From contig DYLS01000043.1 in NCBI GenBank assembly GCA_020721965.1, forward strand, positions 1-38,170: a stretch of DNA of 38,170 nt. Direction: 5' to 3'. Made by a program: the position numbers and the translations under genes. Every line of letters starts with the position of its first letter. The first letter of the stretch is position 1. This stretch comes from Blastopirellula marina (lineage in GTDB: Bacteria; Planctomycetota; Planctomycetia; Pirellulales; Thermoguttaceae). This document shows positions 1-8,662 of the stretch, in pieces. The notes beneath the pieces were generated by a model. That model had not been told where the DNA came from, ran no database searches, and worked only from the letters and a program-made list of their open reading frames with translations.

Positions 1-72
1 ATTTATGGAACCACAAGGCGTTGTGGCCGATACGGCATGACTGCCCGAATGTTCCGTGAACGGTTTCGGAAA

Positions 73-190
73 TATTACTACAGCGCTGGGTCGTTTGCGT
101 GGCTCAACATTTCGCGGTAACGAGCCATCCCACCTCGCAACACATCTTGGGCACATCGCGCCATCAGGCGGACTTTGTGCTGTAGTAATA
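73..190 (+). repeat. Dispersed inverted-repeat element, copy A
   Basis: This 118-bp segment is bounded by a perfect 12-bp terminal inverted repeat: TATTACTACAGC at 73-84 and its complement at 179-190. The left part (TCGTTTGCGTGGCTCAACAT) and the right part (CATCAGGCGGACTTTG) recur in four other places in the window, near 19250, 19451, 20516 and 30058. It has no coding capacity. It is best read as a small non-autonomous mobile element (MITE-like) or a large REP-type element. The class is inference; the shared sequence and the termini are directly visible. Confidence 0.75.
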
Positions 191-951
191 AAAAACCCCG
201 CCGTTCGCAGTATCTCAGCGAGACGATGGGGCCGGAACAGAGAAGAGGCCGACAAAACGGGGGTCTAACTTCAGCCCCCTACCTCTCTATGATATCGACG
301 GTTTTTCCGCTGTCCAGCATTTTTCTAAAGGCACCGACCCCGGCCAAGTCGCGTCTCACCGGGCGAAGTGGTCGGAATCCTGCCGGGGGCCTGTCCGAGT
401 CCAGCTGCGCCACGGGACGCCCTGCCGTGAACGATCCTGCCGGAATGCGGCCCGGGGGCACGACCGGGACGGCTCGCAACAATACGTATCAAGCTGCCCG
501 TCAGGCACTAGGATACCCGGGGCATTCGCTACTGCGCTGCGAGACAAGTGCTAGCCGATTCGATACCGCGCTGCGAGACAAGTTCAACAAACCCGCCGGG
601 GTAGCTGTTGCGGTACCGCGCAGTCGGCCACAATCCCAACCGTCGCAAAACGCAGAAACCGCGACTTCGGAATTATGCCAGCTCAAGTGACCCAATCGCA
701 CAAAGATTTTCGAATACCAAGAATGGATAAGCTGCGTTTGTCGAGACGATAACATAGTTTAGCTAAAGATCAGATACGGTTGAAGCATCAGAAAGGCAGA
801 CGCCCGCCTGCCACCGGTCTTTAGGAGCAGATCGTAATCCAGGGCGTGTGCTGCACTCGGCTGATGGAACGCCCAATAAGCTGGACTGACCGCCCCATCG
901 GACTCCAGAGGCCAGCTTCAGGCCGACGTAGTTTCCGGGAATAGAGCATCC
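191..951. other. Gene-poor region without a supported CDS
   Basis: About 760 bases between repeat copy A and the RNase H-like gene. Open frames exist on both strands but none has a good ribosome-binding site, a recognisable domain or a convincing composition. The minus frame ending at 279 (residues ...KMLDSGKTVDIIER) looks faintly like a protein C-terminus and could be a gene remnant, but I cannot name it. No tRNA or clear terminator was recognised. Confidence 0.5.
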
Positions 952-1668
952 ATGATCGGATTGAACTTGCCAAGCCAATGCCCCGGCACCGAGAGCCTGA
1001 ATCGCTTTACCTTGATCACGCAAACGGGGGTCGGCGGTGACCCCCACCGTTGGCGATTTACGTTGCGGACACCCGACGGGCACGATGAAATGACGGCCGA
1101 GGACCAGGAACCCGATGCCGTCGGGGACCGGTTGGAATTACTGACGTTGGTCCGTGGGCTGGAGGCGCTGAATCAGCCATCCCACGTGACGATCCTGACC
1201 CGCAACCGTTACATTCGCGAGGGCCTGCTGCGGGGACTAGCGGACTGGCGAGAAAATGGCTGGCATTGGGAATGCTTTCAACAGCAAGTTCCCATCAAGA
1301 ATAAGGACCTTTGGAAACGGGTTGACCAATCGCTACAATTTCACACGGTGGATTGTCGCATTTTGCGGCTGGACCCACCGCACCCAGCCACAGGCCGGTC
1401 GGCTAAGGCCAAGGCCCGCATCCGCCGCCACTCGCAATCGGGCAAGACGTGCGCTATACGGGAGGGACTGCCCGCCGAACGCTACTTGCCCGATCGCGTG
1501 GTCCAGCAGGCCAGGTTCGCATTAGCGCGGCTAGCTCGTAAGGGAGTCGAACTTTTTCGAAGACTACGCCGGACCATTACGGAATCCTTGCCGCGCGGCG
1601 ATCGATCAGCAGTCGGCATCCCCTCCCAGGGCAGGGTGAAGGCATCGAGAGAAATCCACTGCACGTGA
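952..1668 (+). CDS. RNase H-like protein, probably catalytically inactive
   Basis: A protein of 238 residues. Residues 33-141 follow the RNase HI fold order: a strand region (RWRFTL), the ERLELL-type helix with Glu62 in the place of E. coli RNase HI Glu48, then LTRNRYIREGL in the place of STDSQYVRQGI, then WRENGWHW, VPIKNKDLWKRVDQSL and a final CRILRLD strand. The family match is good. However, the first catalytic Asp (FTDGS motif) is absent, the position of Asp70 is Arg or Asn, and nothing corresponds to the last His/Asp. Residues 145-238 are basic and unassigned. The ATG at 952 has only a weak GGGAA upstream. It stands alone between two gene-poor stretches. A nucleic-acid-binding role is possible but not shown. 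Confidence 0.7.
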   Translation: MIGLNLPSQCPGTESLNRFTLITQTGVGGDPHRWRFTLRTPDGHDEMTAEDQEPDAVGDRLELLTLVRGLEALNQPSHVTILTRNRYIREGLLRGLADWRENGWHWECFQQQVPIKNKDLWKRVDQSLQFHTVDCRILRLDPPHPATGRSAKAKARIRRHSQSGKTCAIREGLPAERYLPDRVVQQARFALARLARKGVELFRRLRRTITESLPRGDRSAVGIPSQGRVKASREIHCT

Positions 1669-2095
1669 CCTTCGGGAAACGGCCGATCCTCGATGGCGTC
1701 GATCCCGGCGAATGGTCAAAAAGGGGAACATTCCACGCACCTCTGGCGTCCACGCGAGGATTGCCTCCGCGAATTTGCAGAATGTGGGCCGAGTTTTTAA
1801 GTAGCGTTGAGTTTCAATTTGGTCAATCGCGAGAGATTCGAGTAGCCTTGCGAGCCAATTCAGCTAGTCGCGGGAGGCAAGGGGTCCAAGCCCGGAGAAA
1901 ACAGACGCGGCGTACCGAAACGCGGCGCATAGAAACGCCACGCATAGAGAACAAGAGAACAAACGGATTCGGAAGAACCCGAGATGCTGCACAAGTCAGC
2001 GGCGTGAAGCACTCGAATCACCCGAGACCGATTCGACCGAATCCGAACTGAGTAACGATTGAGAAGTCAAAAGAATCCAGGTAAGCTGTGTAAAT
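1669..2095. other. Intergenic region upstream of glgB
   Basis: An open frame here (1665-2051) gives an Arg/Thr-rich low-complexity product and has no family resemblance, so I treat it as non-coding. Around 1916-1965 the DNA has short degenerate direct repeats of the form AAACGCNNCGCATAG. The glgB promoter presumably lies here, but no confident -35/-10 pair was found. Confidence 0.4.
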
Positions 2096-2104
2096 ATGGA
2101 AAGC

Positions 2105-2111
2105 AAGGAGG
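2105..2111 (+). promoter_or_regulatory. Shine-Dalgarno site deciding the glgB start
   Basis: AAGGAGG, a full anti-SD complement, lies five bases before GTG 2117. The in-frame ATG at 2096 lies upstream of this site and has no SD of its own. This favours initiation at GTG 2117 over ATG 2096. Confidence 0.65.
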
Positions 2112-2116
2112 TTTTC

Positions 2117-4327
2117 GTGCGTAGCACCTTAGGTTTGGAGCAGGTCGGTCGCCTCTTGGAGGGGAAGCTGGAAAATCCGTTCGAGATTCTCGGCCCGCAT
2201 CCTATTCGTGAGGCAGATCGTCAGGCGGTAGCGGTTCGAGCTTTTTTGCCTCGATCTCAGCAGGCGTGGGTGATCGATTTAGCGCACGGGGGGATTCCCA
2301 GACCAATGCGGCGTATTCATCCGGGGGGGCTATATGAAGCGGTCTGTCCCGTCAATGGGAGCCAACCGCAATACCTGCTTCAGGTAGCCGAGGAAAGCGG
2401 CAAGAAAGTCATCATGCAAGACCCGTATGCCTTTCCTCCGATGCTGACCGATTTCGATCTGTACCTGCTGGGTGAGGGTCGCCACTGGCGGTGCTACAAC
2501 AAATTGGGGGCGCAGTTGTGCGCGCGAAACGGCGTAGAAGGCGTCAATTTCGCCGTTTGGGCACCCAATGCCTCTGGGGTGAGCGTGGTGGGGGATTTCA
2601 ACGGCTGGGATGGTCGTGGTCACCTCATGCGCAAGCACATCCCCAGCGGCTTTTGGGAACTTTTCGTGCCCGGCCTGAAGGAAGGCGACCTCTACAAATT
2701 CAAGATTCGCCATCACGATCAGGTCTTCGAGAAGGCCGACCCCTTCGGTTTCTGGTCCGAGGTCCCTCCGCGGACCGCCTCGCGGGTCTTCAACCTGAAC
2801 CGCTATCGCTGGCACGACGATGCCTGGATGGAAAGCCGCAGGGCTAAAAACTGGCTGGAATCGCCGATCTCGATCTACGAAATGCACCTGGGAAGCTGGC
2901 GGCGTCCCGGCGACGACCCGCAACGCTGGATGAACTACCGCGAAATCGCCCCGTTGTTGGTCGATTACGTGAAGCAGATGGGCTACACGCACGTGGAATT
3001 GCTGCCGGTGGCCGAGCACCCCCTCACCGCGAGCTGGGGCTATCAAATCGTCGGCTATTACGCGGTGACTTCACGGTACGGGACCCCCGAGGACTTCATG
3101 TACTTTGTCGATTACCTGCATCAACACGACATTGGCGTGATCATCGATTGGGTCCCCGCCCACTTCCCCCGCGACGGGCACGGTTTGCGGCGATTCGACG
3201 GAACGGCCTTGTACGAACATGCGGACCCTCGGCAAGGGGAACACCGCGACTGGGGAACGCACATCTTCAATTACGGCCGCTACGAGGTGCGAAACTACCT
3301 GATTGCCAACGCGCTGTATTGGCTCGACAAGTATCACGTCGACGGCCTCCGCGTGGATGCGGTGGCCTCCATGCTGTACCTCGACTACAGCCGTCAACCC
3401 GGCGATTGGATCCCGAACGAATTCGGCGGTCGCGAGAATCTGCAAGCCATCGCCTTCCTCAAATTGCTCAACGAACAGGTGCACCTCCAGTTTCCCGGTG
3501 CGTTGACGATCGCTGAAGAATCCACGGCCTGGCCCGGCGTGTCGCGCCCCACCCATCACGGCGGTTTAGGCTTCAGCATGAAGTGGAACATGGGATGGAT
3601 GAACGACACCCGCAGCTACATGCGGCGCGAACCGATCCATCGCAAGTACCACCACGACCGACTGACCTTCAGCCTGATCTACGCGTTCCATGAGAATTTC
3701 GTGCTGCCCCTGTCGCATGACGAGGTCGTGCACGGCAAAGGGGCGCTCCTCGATCAAATGCCCGGCGACCTGTGGCAAAAGTTCGCTAATCTGCGGCTCT
3801 TGTACAGCTACATGTGGACCCATCCCGGCAAGAAGCTGCTATTCATGGGCAGCGATTTCGGCCAGTGGGCCGAGTGGAATTGCGAGCAATCCTTGGATTG
3901 GCACCTCCTCCAATGGCAATCGCATCAGGGCGTCCAGCGGTGCCTCGCCGACCTCAATCGGCTGCTACGAAAGGAAAAGGCCCTGCACGAGCAGGACTTT
4001 TCCTGGGAAGGCTTTCAATGGATCGACTGCCACAATTGGGAGGAGAGCACGCTGGCCTATATCCGCCGTGCCAAAGACCCGGCCGACTACCTGGTCATCG
4101 CCTGCAACTTTACGCCCGTCCCTCGCTATGAGCACCGCATCGGCGTGCCGGAGGCCTACGAGTTCCAAGAAATCTTCAATAGCGACGCGGCCATCTACGG
4201 CGGCGGCAATATCGGCAATTACGGCGGGCGATCGGCCGAGACGGTCCCCTGGCACGGGCTGCCAGCCTCGCTCAAGTTCATCTTGCCCCCGCTGGCGGTG
4301 GTCATTTTCAAGCCGCGACGAACCTAA
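2117..4327 (+). CDS. glgB: 1,4-alpha-glucan branching enzyme (GlgB)
   Basis: Cytosolic glycogen branching enzyme, EC 2.4.1.18, family GH13. It cleaves an alpha-1,4 chain and re-attaches it by an alpha-1,6 bond during glycogen synthesis. From GTG 2117 it is 736 residues, normal for a full-length two-module GlgB. An N-terminal module ([10 protein letters not shown]) precedes a CBM48 module ([20 protein letters not shown]), then the GH13 barrel. The barrel contains [11 protein letters not shown] (nucleophile Asp414), TIAEEST (acid/base Glu) and [10 protein letters not shown] (third catalytic Asp). The C-terminal beta domain ends [10 protein letters not shown]. The start is chosen for its perfect SD; ATG 2096 would add seven residues. 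No other glycogen gene is in the window, so it is not in a glg operon here. It converges with the minus-strand PH-domain gene, leaving 57 bases between stops. Confidence 0.97.
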   Translation: MRSTLGLEQVGRLLEGKLENPFEILGPHPIREADRQAVAVRAFLPRSQQAWVIDLAHGGIPRPMRRIHPGGLYEAVCPVNGSQPQYLLQVAEESGKKVIMQDPYAFPPMLTDFDLYLLGEGRHWRCYNKLGAQLCARNGVEGVNFAVWAPNASGVSVVGDFNGWDGRGHLMRKHIPSGFWELFVPGLKEGDLYKFKIRHHDQVFEKADPFGFWSEVPPRTASRVFNLNRYRWHDDAWMESRRAKNWLESPISIYEMHLGSWRRPGDDPQRWMNYREIAPLLVDYVKQMGYTHVELLPVAEHPLTASWGYQIVGYYAVTSRYGTPEDFMYFVDYLHQHDIGVIIDWVPAHFPRDGHGLRRFDGTALYEHADPRQGEHRDWGTHIFNYGRYEVRNYLIANALYWLDKYHVDGLRVDAVASMLYLDYSRQPGDWIPNEFGGRENLQAIAFLKLLNEQVHLQFPGALTIAEESTAWPGVSRPTHHGGLGFSMKWNMGWMNDTRSYMRREPIHRKYHHDRLTFSLIYAFHENFVLPLSHDEVVHGKGALLDQMPGDLWQKFANLRLLYSYMWTHPGKKLLFMGSDFGQWAEWNCEQSLDWHLLQWQSHQGVQRCLADLNRLLRKEKALHEQDFSWEGFQWIDCHNWEESTLAYIRRAKDPADYLVIACNFTPVPRYEHRIGVPEAYEFQEIFNSDAAIYGGGNIGNYGGRSAETVPWHGLPASLKFILPPLAVVIFKPRRT

Positions 4328-4384
4328 CGAGATAAAGGGTCTCTCGCGGTGGGGCGGCCCTGGCTGAGCTTTGCGCGAGATTGG

Positions 4385-5008
4385 TCACGCGATATTGATC
4401 CCGCGGCGGATGCGTTCATCTCGCCGTGCCCCGTCGATCTTCTCGAAAGCGACTTCCGGATTCTTCAAACCACTGACCACAAAGAAGGGGTCGGAGGCGT
4501 CCTTGGTCCGCAGCACGACCCGGCCTACCCCCACGATCCGCTCGAGAAGGTTTTGTTCCAGCGATATGTCATCGATGTCAATGATCTCCATCGCCCGGAC
4601 GCTGTGGAATATCAGGCCTTTCTCACTGTAAAACCGATAGGTCGTGACACGATAATTGACCGTGTAACGTCGATACAGGTAGAGAATGAGGTAATAACCC
4701 CACAAAATCACCAAGATTCCTGCCAATACGGCCCAAACCGTGACCGGATTGCTGACTTTTGGGGATAGGAACACTCCCAGGACAATCGCGCCCACGGTGA
4801 TTAACACCAGCAGCAGCCAGGTGGGGAACATGGCCCATCCGGAGTAGCGACCGCGCCAAAGCTCCACGTCGGGATCGCCGCGTCGTGGCGCGCGGTGCGA
4901 TTGTCCGCCAGACGCCACCTCCTGGCCTGGAGAGGTCCCGTCGGTGGAAGCAAAACGCGTCTCTTGCGACGATGGGTTGGGTTGGATAGCTTGGGGGTCC
5001 TGAGACAT
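4385..5008 (-). CDS. PH-domain membrane protein (bPH2/YdbS-like)
   Basis: A 207-residue inner-membrane protein of unknown precise role. The N-terminal 60 residues are polar and Gln/Pro/Ser-rich. Two adjacent transmembrane helices follow (WLLLVLITVGAIVLG and VTVWAVLAGILVILWG), then a bacterial pleckstrin-homology domain of the PF03703 type (YTVNYRVTTYRFYSEKGL, RAMEIIDIDDISLEQNLLER, VGRVVLRTKD). Proteins with this layout are common in bacteria and are annotated only as PH-domain proteins. An open frame extends upstream to 5110, but the ATG at 5008 (MSQDPQ) gives the usual N-terminus and has an AAAGGCCAAGG purine-rich stretch before it. It is transcribed divergently from the ribonuclease D gene. 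Confidence 0.85.
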   Translation of the reverse strand: MSQDPQAIQPNPSSQETRFASTDGTSPGQEVASGGQSHRAPRRGDPDVELWRGRYSGWAMFPTWLLLVLITVGAIVLGVFLSPKVSNPVTVWAVLAGILVILWGYYLILYLYRRYTVNYRVTTYRFYSEKGLIFHSVRAMEIIDIDDISLEQNLLERIVGVGRVVLRTKDASDPFFVVSGLKNPEVAFEKIDGARRDERIRRGINIA

Positions 5009-5491
5009 TGCCTTGGCCTTTCTGTGAATGGGAAGAGTAATCGGCTCCAGTGCGGCAGGTGTACGGCCGCGGGTGAAACCCTCGCTCGCCGACGCTGCAA
5101 CCATCCGCAAGTCGTTCTTCGTCGCGGCTCCGCCGATATTTTAATCAGCGAATTGGGACACGTCACTACTACCACTCAAGGAGGGTGCCAGATGGATCGC
5201 AGCACTTCGAAGGTAGCGTCGCGGCACACTCTCCCCAGCAGGTCCAACGCCCCATCGCTTACTAACTCGGCCCGAGTCCAAACCGAGCCGTCCCGCCAGA
5301 GCGTGCGGCTTTACTCGTAGATTTCTGGCCGCCTGCTCGATCGCCCGTCGGAGCCGTCCCACGAGCGCGTGCGACTTTCGCCCCGTGCTCCGCCGGAATA
5401 GAATCGAGATTAACCTGGAAACTGTGTTAGGCCCACGGCGGTCGGCTGTCGTGGGCACGAACTTGGAGGATGCAGCTTTTAGGGGGCAACT
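5009..5491. other. Divergent intergenic region, PH-domain gene / rnd
   Basis: A 483-base spacer that must carry the promoters of both flanking genes. A direct repeat of about 33 bp starts with GAGCCGTCCC at 5285 and again at 5351, 66 bp apart, and is about 80 percent identical. TAGAAT at 5399-5404 is a possible -10 for rnd, but no good -35 is paired with it. No gene is supported. Confidence 0.45.
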
Positions 5492-6748
5492 GTGACGGAC
5501 AACAAGGCAACCGAGCGAAAAGGCGCCTCTCACCCCTACCGCCTCATATCAAGCCCCCACGATTTCCAGGCCTTTTGTCGCGGCTTGCGTGGTTGCCCAC
5601 GTTTGGCCCTGGATACCGAGTTCGTAGCCGAGGACAGCTATTACCCCAACCTCTGCCTCATTCAAGTGGCGTTGGACGATGAGCTCGTGCTGATCGATCC
5701 GTTTCCCATCGGCTCGGTTAGCCGGTTTTGGGAAACGCTTGTGGAAGAGGACGTGGAAACGGTCGTTCATGCCGGACAAGTGGATTTGCAGTTCTGCTAT
5801 TTTGCGACGGGCCGCTTTCCGCCGCGCGTCTTCGACGTGCAAATCGCAGCCGGTTTCGTCGGCTGCGACTACCCCAGCGGCTTGACCAACCTGATTCAGA
5901 AATTTGTCGAAAACTTTTCTCCGCAGCACGAGACGCAGAGCGATTGGCGGCGTCGCCCGCTCTCGGAATGGCAAATCATCTACGCCCTGGACGACGTGCG
6001 GTTCCTGTTGCCGCTTCGTGATCGGCTGCACGAAATCCTTGACCATTTGGGACGTGAGGCTTGGCTTCGGGAGGAAGTGGTGCGACACAATCGGGATATC
6101 GAGCGGCGGCACGACGGCGAACGTTGGCAGCGTCTGGCGGGACACCGGGCGCTGAGTGCCCGGGAACTGGCGATTGTGCGAGAACTGTGGCTGTGGCGGG
6201 AAGAAAGGGCGTCTTACCAAAACGTCCCTGCCCGCCGCGTCCTCCGCGACGACCTCTTGATCGAATTGGCCAAGAGGAAGACTGCCGATGTCAAACGAAT
6301 CTTGGCTGTCCGAGGCATGAATTTTCGTCACATTCGGCCCTGGGTCCCCGAAATTGCCGAACGCATCCGCCGCGCCCTAGAGATCCCGGAAGAGAGCCTC
6401 CCGCGAACCGAGCATCGCGATGCCGTCCCGCAATCACCCCTGCTTGGGCAATTCCTCTTCACGGCGATGAGCAGCCTCTGCCGTCGCGGCGACATCTCCG
6501 TCGGCCTGGTGGGAAGCACTCAGGATGTCCGCGACTGGGTTGCGTACCGATTGAGCGACGGCGACGAGGAGCCGCCTTTGCTGGCCCAGGGATGGCGCCG
6601 GGACTTGATCGGCGATTTCCTGGATCGCCTGCTGTCAGGCAAGGCCGCCATTCGCATCGCCGATCCCAGGTCGGAACACCCGCTGGAAGTGGTCGATGCG
6701 GAGAAGCAGACGCCTTCCTCCGAGTCGGACGCTGACCTCGCCAAGTAG
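5492..6748 (+). CDS. rnd: Ribonuclease D
   Basis: A 3'-5' exoribonuclease of the DEDDy family that trims tRNA and other stable RNA 3' ends. It is 418 residues, against about 375 for E. coli Rnd. Exo I is LALDTEFVAED (Asp41, Glu43), Exo II is VVHAGQVDLQF (Asp98), and Exo III is YALDDVRFLLPL (Tyr164, Asp168), so all metal ligands are present. An HRDC domain follows at about 210-290 (LSARELAIVRELWLWREERA, LIELAKRKTADVKRIL). Residues 300-418 form a C-terminal extension with a second helical region, ending in a polar tail. The start is GTG 5492, preceded by AGGGGG six bases upstream. The gene is monocistronic in appearance and converges on the oxidoreductase gene. Confidence 0.93.
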   Translation: MTDNKATERKGASHPYRLISSPHDFQAFCRGLRGCPRLALDTEFVAEDSYYPNLCLIQVALDDELVLIDPFPIGSVSRFWETLVEEDVETVVHAGQVDLQFCYFATGRFPPRVFDVQIAAGFVGCDYPSGLTNLIQKFVENFSPQHETQSDWRRRPLSEWQIIYALDDVRFLLPLRDRLHEILDHLGREAWLREEVVRHNRDIERRHDGERWQRLAGHRALSARELAIVRELWLWREERASYQNVPARRVLRDDLLIELAKRKTADVKRILAVRGMNFRHIRPWVPEIAERIRRALEIPEESLPRTEHRDAVPQSPLLGQFLFTAMSSLCRRGDISVGLVGSTQDVRDWVAYRLSDGDEEPPLLAQGWRRDLIGDFLDRLLSGKAAIRIADPRSEHPLEVVDAEKQTPSSESDADLAK

Positions 6749-6958
6749 TCCGTGCCATAGCAGGGGCTGCGGTTCCCTTGAATCCCCGGGCCACGCAATC
6801 TGCTGAACCCCAGGGCCAACAAACGGCACAGCCCAGTCCCAGGCCCGGCAACCCTGTACCGGTTTTCGGAAGGTTTTCGGCAGCCGTTCACGGCTGAGCC
6901 ATGATGGGAAAGATTTGCGAAACAACGCGGGTTGTTCCGAAGTTCCCGAGAATCCGTG

Positions 6959-6978
6959 CCACCAGCATAAGCTGTTGG
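6959..6978. repeat. REP-type hairpin, degenerate copy
   Basis: CCACCAGC-ATAA-GCTGTTGG. Same stem as the copy at 6995 but with one mismatch in the right arm and ATAA in place of the GTAA loop. The two copies are 36 bp apart. Confidence 0.7.
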
Positions 6979-6994
6979 TGAATGGCAGTACGAG

Positions 6995-7014
6995 CCACCA
7001 GCGTAAGCTGGTGG
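6995..7014. repeat. REP-type hairpin, 8-bp stem with GTAA loop
   Basis: CCACCAGC-GTAA-GCTGGTGG, a perfect 8-bp stem closing a GTAA loop. The same stem recurs at 11292-11311 (opposite orientation) and 35698-35717. Flanking GAG/GTGG bases are also shared, so the repeated unit is longer than the hairpin. Confidence 0.85.
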
Positions 7015-7093
7015 TGGAGCCCGAGGCCCCCGCTGGCGTGTCTTTCCGCCGCGGGGGGGTACCATGATCGCTATTCCTCCCCGGCTGCTGGGG

Positions 7094-8257
7094 CTAGAGT
7101 CCTGGGATACGAGGAATTCGCTTGAGTTTCGACCATTTGTAATAGAGTCCCCATGCCTTTTTTATCCAGTGGCCGACGATGGGCATGGGCACGATGGCGC
7201 CGCGGCGGTCGTCGCGGTAGACGAAGGCCGCGCCGTTGCCCGTATCAAGCACGCACATGATGCTCAAATGTTTCTCATATCCTTTACGTTTTTCCCAGCC
7301 CTGTTCTTGGGCGTGGATGTTGTAGGCCGCACAGCGCGCCATCACCTCGGCCAGATGCCCTTGCTTGGCGCGCCAGTCCGGGCCTTCAATCCGCGCCACA
7401 TCGCCCACGGCGAACACGTTGTCGAACCCAGCCACCTGGCAGTGATCGTTGATTTTGACAAAGCCCGCCTCGGTCAGTGGCAAATCCGAATCCTTCAGCA
7501 ACCGCTTGCCTGTCACGGCGGGGATGAACATGGTCAGATCCGAATCCAGCTTGCTGCCGTCTTCGAAGACGATCCCGTCGGCCTGGAAAGCTCGGATCTT
7601 CTGGCCCACACGTTTTTCGATCCCCTGGTGCTTGAGCATCTGATCCACCATGCCAATCGCCTTTTCGCCAAGTCGGATGCCGGGCTTGGGCATAGACGCG
7701 AAAAAGACAAGCGAAAATCTGTCACGCAAGCGGCGACGGCGCAAGAATGTGTCGAAGTTGAACAACAGCTCAAACGCCGGTCCCCCCCTGACGCCAGTCC
7801 CGTCCAGAGGGTTACCTCCAAAGCCCACGGCAATCCGGCCTCGTCCCGCAGCAATTAACGCATCAAGCCGCTGTTTGAGTGCCAACGACTCTTCCGGACG
7901 CCCGCAGATCGAAAGGAAATGCTCCTGACCATTGTGCTGGACCTTGTCGCCACCGAAGGCGACCACCAGATAGTCATAACTCAGTGTCGTCGCGCCAAGC
8001 TCCACCTGCTGCCTTTGCGCCTCGATACCGACTACGCGATCGACCACCAACGAAAAGCCATGGACCGCCGCCAATTGACCGAGCGGCAAGCAGAGACGAT
8101 CGAAGTCGGTCATACCCGTCGGGATCCAGATGGAGAGCGGATACAGATACAGGTAGTCGCGATTGGAGACCAGCGTCACCTGATATCCAAAGCGGCGCAG
8201 GTAAATCGCGGACTCCAGGCCGGCAAAGCCGCCTCCCAACACGAGAACATGCTTCAT
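7094..8257 (-). CDS. FAD-dependent NAD(P)H/sulfide:quinone-type oxidoreductase
   Basis: A 387-residue flavoprotein of the two-dinucleotide-binding-domain superfamily that includes sulfide:quinone oxidoreductase, flavocytochrome c sulfide dehydrogenase and type II NADH dehydrogenase. The N-terminal FAD Rossmann motif is VLGGGFAGLESAIYL (residues 6-20). A second nucleotide-binding region lies near GRIAVGFGGNPLDG. The C-terminal FAD motif is NVFAVGDVARI. The length and the tail (WGLYYKWSKLKRIPRIPGL) suit a membrane-associated quinone reductase. I do not see a clear pair of redox cysteines at the positions expected for a true sulfide:quinone reductase, so the electron donor is left open. The start is ATG 8257 with GAGGAG just upstream. 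It is divergent from the secreted protein gene. Confidence 0.82.
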   Translation of the reverse strand: MKHVLVLGGGFAGLESAIYLRRFGYQVTLVSNRDYLYLYPLSIWIPTGMTDFDRLCLPLGQLAAVHGFSLVVDRVVGIEAQRQQVELGATTLSYDYLVVAFGGDKVQHNGQEHFLSICGRPEESLALKQRLDALIAAGRGRIAVGFGGNPLDGTGVRGGPAFELLFNFDTFLRRRRLRDRFSLVFFASMPKPGIRLGEKAIGMVDQMLKHQGIEKRVGQKIRAFQADGIVFEDGSKLDSDLTMFIPAVTGKRLLKDSDLPLTEAGFVKINDHCQVAGFDNVFAVGDVARIEGPDWRAKQGHLAEVMARCAAYNIHAQEQGWEKRKGYEKHLSIMCVLDTGNGAAFVYRDDRRGAIVPMPIVGHWIKKAWGLYYKWSKLKRIPRIPGL

Positions 8258-8662
8258 TACTCCTCTTCTCCTTCAACACATTGCTTACGCAACCTCTGCA
8301 CGATTGGTCGTAGTTTCAAGTATACTCGTAGCGGTGTTTGCGGCAATCGCGAGGAAGGATGCGGAGAAGGCAGAGTACATTGGTCAAAGAGATCTCTACG
8401 CGGCGGAAAGGCGACTGCACCGACCCGCTGACATAAGATCCATCGAGCACTCCTTCGACCATAGCGGTTCAAAGGTCCTGGGGGACATTTGACAGTCGCG
8501 AGTTCCTTGCTCAAGATCATGCTCGTTCTCCTCAGCAGAGGGGTTCGCGCAGGGAACGGTAAGGCAAGCCCCAGTGAACGGTTACGCACTGTTAAAGAAG
8601 CCGGAGAAATAGCGAACAGTGTTGCGGTACCCCAAATACCGCCGTGGAAGAAAGGGACCTCG
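8258..8662. other. Divergent intergenic region
   Basis: 405 bases between the oxidoreductase start and the signal-peptide start of the next gene. An open frame continues upstream from 8663 to 8489, but it lacks an SD and a secretory N-terminus, so I regard it as leader DNA. No clear promoter pair or repeat is seen. Confidence 0.4.

Larger units (their letters stand above)
6749..7093. other. Convergent intergenic region with REP hairpins
   Basis: A 345-base spacer between the stops of rnd and the oxidoreductase gene. It contains two GTAA-loop-type palindromes, a degenerate one at 6959-6978 and a perfect one at 6995-7014, listed separately. No gene or classical T-tract terminator is seen. Confidence 0.5.

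Noticed and set aside
175-690. Plus-strand frame of 171 residues near the window start
   Set aside because: It starts inside repeat copy A, with no SD and Ser/Arg/Pro-rich random-looking composition.
1665-2051. Plus-strand frame of 128 residues after the RNase H-like gene
   Set aside because: Low-complexity Arg/Thr product from short repeats, no SD, no family resemblance.
7094-8257. Calling the oxidoreductase a true sulfide:quinone reductase
   Set aside because: I could not place the conserved redox cysteines of that family; only the superfamily is supported.
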